DNA from: Muribaculaceae bacterium
GTDB lineage: Bacteria; Bacteroidota; Bacteroidia; Bacteroidales; Muribaculaceae
DNA: 10,127 nucleotides
Assembly: GCA_020026215.1 (NCBI GenBank)
Contig: JAHHQT010000068.1
Location: 1 to 10,127 of the forward strand
Direction: 5' to 3'
Every line of letters starts with the position of its first letter. The stretch's first letter is position 1. The notes under the pieces were generated by a model. It searched no databases, was not told the DNA's origin, and saw nothing but the letters and a program-made list of their open reading frames with translations. Of this stretch, positions 6,166 through 10,127 are shown piece by piece. Position numbers and translations under genes: made by a program.

Positions 6166-6781
6166 TTTTATTGTTTTGACATTTTTCCTGATGGGTTGTA
6201 TCCTCGGTTGGGCAGGATTGTTCCCAGAAGATTTTGATACACACCAAATGTCGGTTTACGTTTTGTATTGCTTGATGTTTCAAGTGGGTATCAGTATTGG
6301 TTCTGACAAGAAATTAAAGCCGATGGTAAAGAGCATCCGTTTCAAGATGTTGCTTTTGCCTATTTCCACCATTGTAGGTACTTTGATATTCTCTGCATTG
6401 GTCAGCTTGATTCTGACACAATGGAGTTTGTCTGACTGTTTGGCTGTGGGTAGCGGTTTTGCCTACTATTCTTTGTCATCTATCTTGATTACAGAATTGA
6501 AAGAAGCATCGTTGGGCGTGCAGGTAGCTGCCGAGTTGGGAACAATTGCTTTGTTGTCTAATATTATCCGTGAAATGATTGCTTTGTTGGGGACACCTTT
6601 GTTGGCTCGTTTCTTTGGACGTTTTGCTCCTATCTCTGCTGCAGGGGTGAATTCAATGGATGTTGTCCTTCCTGCCATTACGCGTTACACTGGGGCTGAA
6701 ATGACTACATTTGCCATTTTCCATGGTTTGCTGGTTGATACTTCTGTTCCTTTCTTTGTGACGTTCTTCTGTTCACTATAG
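6155..6781 (+). CDS. lysO: LysO-type lysine exporter, C-terminal part
   Basis: A 208-residue membrane protein equal to the C-terminal two-thirds of LysO. Conserved stretches include FQVGISIG (42-49), GSGFAYYSLSSILITEL (99-115, compare 'ASGFGWYSLSGILLTE' in E. coli), NIIREMIAL (136-144), NSMDVVLPAI (166-175) and IFHGLLVDTSVPF (188-200). Together with the 94-residue partner the length is 302, against about 299 for the single-chain protein, so nothing is missing. The start ATG lies inside the last codons of the first gene in another frame. Similar two-gene forms occur in other Bacteroidales as I remember, which argues for a stable split rather than a fresh frameshift. Transcription ends at the strong hairpin at 6942-6976. 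Confidence 0.9.
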   Translation: MKSNFIVLTFFLMGCILGWAGLFPEDFDTHQMSVYVLYCLMFQVGISIGSDKKLKPMVKSIRFKMLLLPISTIVGTLIFSALVSLILTQWSLSDCLAVGSGFAYYSLSSILITELKEASLGVQVAAELGTIALLSNIIREMIALLGTPLLARFFGRFAPISAAGVNSMDVVLPAITRYTGAEMTTFAIFHGLLVDTSVPFFVTFFCSL

Positions 6782-6941
6782 CAGCAATATAAAGCTATTA
6801 ATGGAAATTCTTCTTTCTGTGTAATTAGATATTAAATAGATATTGTCAGATACGGGAATTTGCAGAATGGCTGTAAGGCCCAATTGCAAGATAATGTGCC
6901 GTGTTTGCAGTACGGAGTTACACATTCAACTATATAATATG

Positions 6942-6976
6942 AAAAAGGCTGTCAAATAGAATCTGACAGCCTTTTT
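6942..6976. terminator. Bidirectional intrinsic terminator
   Basis: A perfect 13-bp stem (6942-6954 with 6964-6976) with a 9-base loop has A5 on one arm and T5 on the other, so it works in both directions. It lies between the lysO pair (plus) and the TPR gene (minus, stop at 6998). Confidence 0.9.
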
Positions 6977-6997
6977 GCTTATTGTTTGAAGTTTGGT

Positions 6998-8677
6998 TTA
7001 GTCTTCGATTTTTTCCTTTAGATTAGCAATGTATTCTTTAAGAACTTCGTTTTCCGGTTCCAAAGTTAGATATTGTTCGTATGCAGCAACTGCAGCAGCC
7101 ATATCTTTTTGAGCCAAGTAAACTGAACCATAGTAGTTGTATGCTTCTTTCAATACATCGTTTTTCTTGTTAGCGTCCATTTCAGCGTTAGCTTTTACCA
7201 TTTCTTCCAATTTCTTGTAAGATTCCATAGCCAAACCGTTTGAACGGTCGTTAGCTTCTTTACTCAATTGGATACGAGCTTTACGTTGCATGATACGGTA
7301 ATCGTCTGGAACGCGTTCCAAAACTTTGTCAATAACTTCGATAGCTTTGTTGAAGGCAGCTTCTTGTTGTACGCTGTCAATAGCAGTAGATAGTACGTTT
7401 TGGTAACGGCCTGCCAATACGAACAAGTCATTAGTTGAGTATTCGCCTTTGTCGATGAATTTTTGGAACAAGTCAGCAGCTTTGTGATAGTATTCAGCAG
7501 TTTTGATAGTATCGTTTTGAGTACGAGCGTCAAATGCAGCTGAGCTGTATTGGCTACTTAGTTCTTTCAACAATTCAATTTTATCAGGGTTGATTTCAAC
7601 GGCTTTAGTATAAGCTTCAAGAGATTCGATTTGTTTGCCAAGTTCTTTCAAAACATCACCATAAGTAGTGTAGTCATTAGAAGAGAACAAGTCATCTTTA
7701 CCTGCGCTTTGGAAGAAGTCAATAGCCAAAGTTTCAGCTTCTTGATAGTTTTTCAATGCAGCAGCATTCAAGAATAACATACGTTTCATCAAGAATGCTT
7801 TAGGGTTTTTAACCAATTGAGCTTTAGCCAATCTTGAAGATTCTTCATATTTTTTGTCGAAGTATAGAAGAACTACATAGCGTTGCTCATCTTTAGGGAA
7901 GTGGTTAGGGTTGTCAACAACGTTTTTGTATTGTTGAGCAGCCATTGTCCATTGGTTGTTTTCGTAATATTTTTCAGCCAATTCACGTTGAGCAAGAGCT
8001 GAGTGTGGGTTCTTTTCAACGATTTCGCTCAATTTGCTGATAGCAACTTCAGGGTTGATGCGGAAGTAAGTGTTAGCATATTTTACGTAAGCGATAGGGC
8101 GTTCTTCGTCGAAAGAGATAGCCATTTCGTAGTAACCTGCTGAATCACCATATTTACCATCGTCAGCGAATACGTCACCTTCGAAAATGTAAATTGAAGA
8201 TTCTTTTTTATCTTTTTTCTTAGCATCAGCAATGTATTTTCTCCATTGTTTTTCGTAAACTACTTTATCAGCGTTGTAGTATGCGCGTGCGATATCAACT
8301 TTGATTTTAGCATCTTTTTTGTCGATTTTTTCAGCTTGTTTGAAGAAATCTTCGGCAGCGTCCTTGTTGTTGTTTTTCAATGCAACAGCACCTTTACCGA
8401 TGTAGTTGTATGGATATTCAGGATTTGCTTGGATACCTTGATCGAAGTATTTGTCAGCTCCTGCTTTGTCACCTTTGTTAAGAGTGATACGACCTAGATA
8501 ATAGTTAGCAACTGCTTTGTCTGTATTTGCTTCATTGAATGTTTTTTTCAAAACAATTTCAGCGTTGTCTTCTTGTCCGGCTTGAAAGTATTCAACACCG
8601 TCTTGATAGCCGTCAGCATAGCTTGCGAAAGCCACGCTTCCAACCATAGCTAGGGCTAAAATAAATTTAGATTTCAT
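6998..8677 (-). CDS. Periplasmic tetratricopeptide-repeat protein
   Basis: A 559-residue secreted protein built almost entirely of helical TPR repeats. Residues 1-21 are a Sec signal peptide ending in ASYA, with no lipobox Cys. Clear repeat units are seen near 57-86, 90-119, 162-190, 227-256, 335-364 and 512-541 (typical 'YY.G......D...A...F......NP' spacing); degenerate units fill the rest. A short lysine-rich stretch (153-158) interrupts the first group. TPR arrays bind other proteins, so it is probably a scaffold or assembly factor in the envelope. It lies 41 bases after the PstS-like lipoprotein gene on the same strand and is probably co-transcribed with it. In Bacteroides such a pair is, from memory, found beside TonB/ExbBD genes. 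There is no enzyme domain, and no precise function can be assigned. Confidence 0.9.
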   Translation of the reverse strand: MKSKFILALAMVGSVAFASYADGYQDGVEYFQAGQEDNAEIVLKKTFNEANTDKAVANYYLGRITLNKGDKAGADKYFDQGIQANPEYPYNYIGKGAVALKNNNKDAAEDFFKQAEKIDKKDAKIKVDIARAYYNADKVVYEKQWRKYIADAKKKDKKESSIYIFEGDVFADDGKYGDSAGYYEMAISFDEERPIAYVKYANTYFRINPEVAISKLSEIVEKNPHSALAQRELAEKYYENNQWTMAAQQYKNVVDNPNHFPKDEQRYVVLLYFDKKYEESSRLAKAQLVKNPKAFLMKRMLFLNAAALKNYQEAETLAIDFFQSAGKDDLFSSNDYTTYGDVLKELGKQIESLEAYTKAVEINPDKIELLKELSSQYSSAAFDARTQNDTIKTAEYYHKAADLFQKFIDKGEYSTNDLFVLAGRYQNVLSTAIDSVQQEAAFNKAIEVIDKVLERVPDDYRIMQRKARIQLSKEANDRSNGLAMESYKKLEEMVKANAEMDANKKNDVLKEAYNYYGSVYLAQKDMAAAVAAYEQYLTLEPENEVLKEYIANLKEKIED

Positions 8678-8718
8678 GCTTTTTTTAGTTTTATCGTAGT
8701 TAATATTATTATTAAATT

Positions 8719-9714
8719 TTATTCTAATGTTACGTTTCTCGGTGGTATCACTGAAGGAAGAATACCCGTACCGAGAATAATTCTTTGACTTATCACTCCG
8801 GTTAGGAAGGAGTAGAATCCGTGAGGAAGACTGCCGTTTACAGAAGTAGTAATAGCGTAAATACTTCTATAGAAAGGATAATCACCTGTATAGATATTGT
8901 ATTGGTAAGGTTTGTAGGCAATAGGATTGTCGTTGCGACGTATGCTAATTACCTTTATTTCTTTTGAGAATGTATTGTTGCTTTCGCTTTGCAATTCATT
9001 CACTTGGTCTTGGTTCAACTCTTTGACTTTATCTTCGATTTTCACCCCGTTGGCTACGCTACCGTCAAGGTCGGTACTTAACCAGGTAACTCCGATAATG
9101 CCAATGGCATTTTTACGTTCTTTGACTACTTCGAAAACTTGTTTGTTCGATTTTTGTGCAAATACGTTTTGACCGAAGTTCTGTCCGTTGGTAACGGAGT
9201 CACGCATATATTTCACGGTACTTGACCCCTGGTGGTCGAAGACTACAGAAATCTTGCCGGTCTTGTTTGGTGAGATGTCATTCCAGTTGGTGTATTTGCC
9301 AATCAGAATATTTTTCAGTTCATCTACAGAAAGTTCATCGATAGGGTTGTTCTTGTTGGCAATGATGGCTATTGCATCTACGGCAATTCTCATTGTCCTG
9401 ACATTACGTTTTCTGCTTTTGAAATATTCAATCTTGTCTTGTGACAGTTCGTGAGGAACGATAATCAATTTAGTACCGAAGCTGATGAGTGAATCAATGG
9501 CTTCGTTTTCATTGACATAGAATGGAATGATGCTGGCTTTAGGATAGGTGTATTCGAAAACATCAATTTCTTGGGAAATAATGTTCTCAAAACTTTCGTC
9601 ACACATTAAGGAGGTCATTCCGCTTGTACTTGTGTCGGTCGGTTTTTGACGATTACAAGAGCAGAGTGCTAATCCTGCGAAGAATAATGTGGCTATTGCT
9701 ATTCTAAATTTCAT
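8719..9714 (-). CDS. PstS-like substrate-binding lipoprotein
   Basis: A 331-residue lipoprotein with a periplasmic-binding-protein fold related to phosphate-binding PstS. From ATG 9712-9714 the protein starts MKFRIAIATLFFAGLALCSC, with C20 as the likely lipidated Cys (L-C-S-C lipobox). A TTG six bases earlier (9720) is possible but leaves only 6 bases after the previous stop, so the ATG is preferred. DELKNILIGKYTNWNDI (131-147) is the typical PstS-family segment, and DHQGSSTVKYM (160-170) takes the place of the phosphate-loop 'GSGT' motif, with Ser for Gly. IGIIG (204-208) is the second conserved strand. No PstA, PstB, PstC or PhoU gene is adjacent. The neighbours are a small membrane protein and a TPR protein, so a role as sensor or accessory of an envelope complex is more likely than ABC import. 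The ligand is unknown. Confidence 0.87.
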   Translation of the reverse strand: MKFRIAIATLFFAGLALCSCNRQKPTDTSTSGMTSLMCDESFENIISQEIDVFEYTYPKASIIPFYVNENEAIDSLISFGTKLIIVPHELSQDKIEYFKSRKRNVRTMRIAVDAIAIIANKNNPIDELSVDELKNILIGKYTNWNDISPNKTGKISVVFDHQGSSTVKYMRDSVTNGQNFGQNVFAQKSNKQVFEVVKERKNAIGIIGVTWLSTDLDGSVANGVKIEDKVKELNQDQVNELQSESNNTFSKEIKVISIRRNDNPIAYKPYQYNIYTGDYPFYRSIYAITTSVNGSLPHGFYSFLTGVISQRIILGTGILPSVIPPRNVTLE

Positions 9715-9726
9715 TTCCAAATCTGT

Positions 9727-9936
9727 TTAATTATAATCTAATCCTTTGAATTGTCTGATTCCTCGGTAAATGCCATATACGATGAACAAGCCACCCAAGC
9801 TGTATGCAATGATTGGCTGACTCCATCTGAAGAAGTTCATCAGCATTAATGTTCCCATGCCCAGATATATCAAAATCATAAGTATGCCGAAACATACACG
9901 CATGATATGGGGCCATTTGTTGTTATCTTTACTCAT
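9727..9936 (-). CDS. Small two-helix inner-membrane protein
   Basis: A 69-residue protein with a short charged N-terminus (MSKDNNKWPH), two membrane helices (about 12-34 and 41-58) joined by a short RWSQP loop, and a basic/polar tail (YRGIRQFKGLDYN). No known motif is recognised. Its stop lies 12 bases before the ATG of the PstS-like gene, so the two are almost certainly one operon. Small proteins of this type sit downstream of exbD in Bacteroides as I recall, which suggests a part in a TonB/ExbBD-linked complex, but this is inference. It has its own plausible promoter upstream. Confidence 0.75.
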   Translation of the reverse strand: MSKDNNKWPHIMRVCFGILMILIYLGMGTLMLMNFFRWSQPIIAYSLGGLFIVYGIYRGIRQFKGLDYN

Positions 9937-10002
9937 TTATTGGTTTTTTAGGCTTGTTAAAGGACCTATCCTATAAACTTATATTTATAAAATTACACTT
10001 TA

Positions 10003-10031
10003 CAAAAATAGTAAAAAAAACATATTGACAA
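10003..10031 (-). promoter_or_regulatory. Promoter of the membrane protein-PstS-TPR cluster
   Basis: On the minus strand TTG (10029-10031), 18 bases, then TATTTTTG (10003-10010) fit the Bacteroidetes promoter. The leader to ATG 9936 would be about 60 bases. It indicates that the cluster can start here rather than depending only on genes further right. Confidence 0.5.
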
Positions 10032-10076
10032 TTAACGTTTTTATAATTCTTAACCATTTTTTGTGTGTTTATTTCA

Positions 10077-10127
10077 TTAGTGTCCACTTAAAATCTCAAA
10101 AAGTTCTTTGAAATCATTGATAATTAG
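10077..10127 (-). CDS. Possible C-terminal end of an unknown gene (partial)
   Basis: A minus-strand frame enters at the right edge and ends at TAA 10077-10079. The 16 visible residues (INDFKELFEILSGH at the end) look protein-like, and the distance to the next promoter fits a gene end. Too little is present to name a family; it could also be chance. Confidence 0.3.
   Translation of the reverse strand, partial: LIINDFKELFEILSGH

Noticed and set aside
7264..7533. 89-codon minus-strand frame within the TPR gene in another frame
   Set aside because: Its leucine/threonine-rich product is a frame-shifted reading of TPR codons.
10071..10127. Insertion-sequence end at the right edge (TGTCCACTTA)
   Set aside because: The sequence looked like a possible terminal repeat, but no partner repeat or transposase is visible in the window.

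Overview
The window looks like a Bacteroidales chromosome (Bacteroides, Phocaeicola or a close relative). DNA is AT-rich. Several genes are preceded by the Bacteroidetes sigma-factor -7 box TAnnTTTG, two of them with a TTG/TTTG element 18-20 bases upstream. Lipoproteins and TPR proteins are frequent, and the protein families (C69 dipeptidase, two-gene LysO, PstS-like lipoprotein next to a TPR protein) are typical of the gut Bacteroidales. No rRNA, tRNA, CRISPR array, phage or complete insertion sequence is visible.

Layout. 1-230 is the 3' end of a secreted C69-family dipeptidase gene. It meets a convergent family 2 glycosyltransferase gene (293-1030, minus) at a shared hairpin terminator. A short gene for a 55-residue 2[4Fe-4S] ferredoxin (1268-1435, plus) has its own promoter and terminator. 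It converges on an SDR-family gene (1513-2286, minus) whose catalytic Ser and Tyr are both replaced. The next 900 bases (2287-3200) hold no intact gene. They contain what I read as a decayed small lipoprotein gene, still flanked by a promoter and a terminator, plus a second minus-strand terminator with no obvious gene of its own.

3201-5321 (minus) is a two-gene operon: a GltD/NfnB-like iron-sulfur flavoprotein followed 15 bases later by an M48 metallopeptidase lipoprotein. A good promoter lies about 100 bases upstream. 5459-5845 is gene-free and carries a 15-base imperfect direct repeat. 5881-6781 (plus) encodes a LysO-type lysine exporter split into two overlapping genes. A strong bidirectional terminator separates it from the last block.

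6998-9936 (minus) is a three-gene cluster read leftwards: a 69-residue two-helix membrane protein, a PstS-like lipoprotein, and a 559-residue periplasmic TPR protein. From memory of Bacteroides genomes, such genes sit beside ExbB/ExbD/TonB genes, so an envelope-energization role is a reasonable inference, but no TonB-system gene is inside the window.

I did not find a convincing new defence or mobile system. The most unusual items are the probable SDR pseudo-oxidoreductase, the decayed lipoprotein locus with intact expression signals, and the split LysO.
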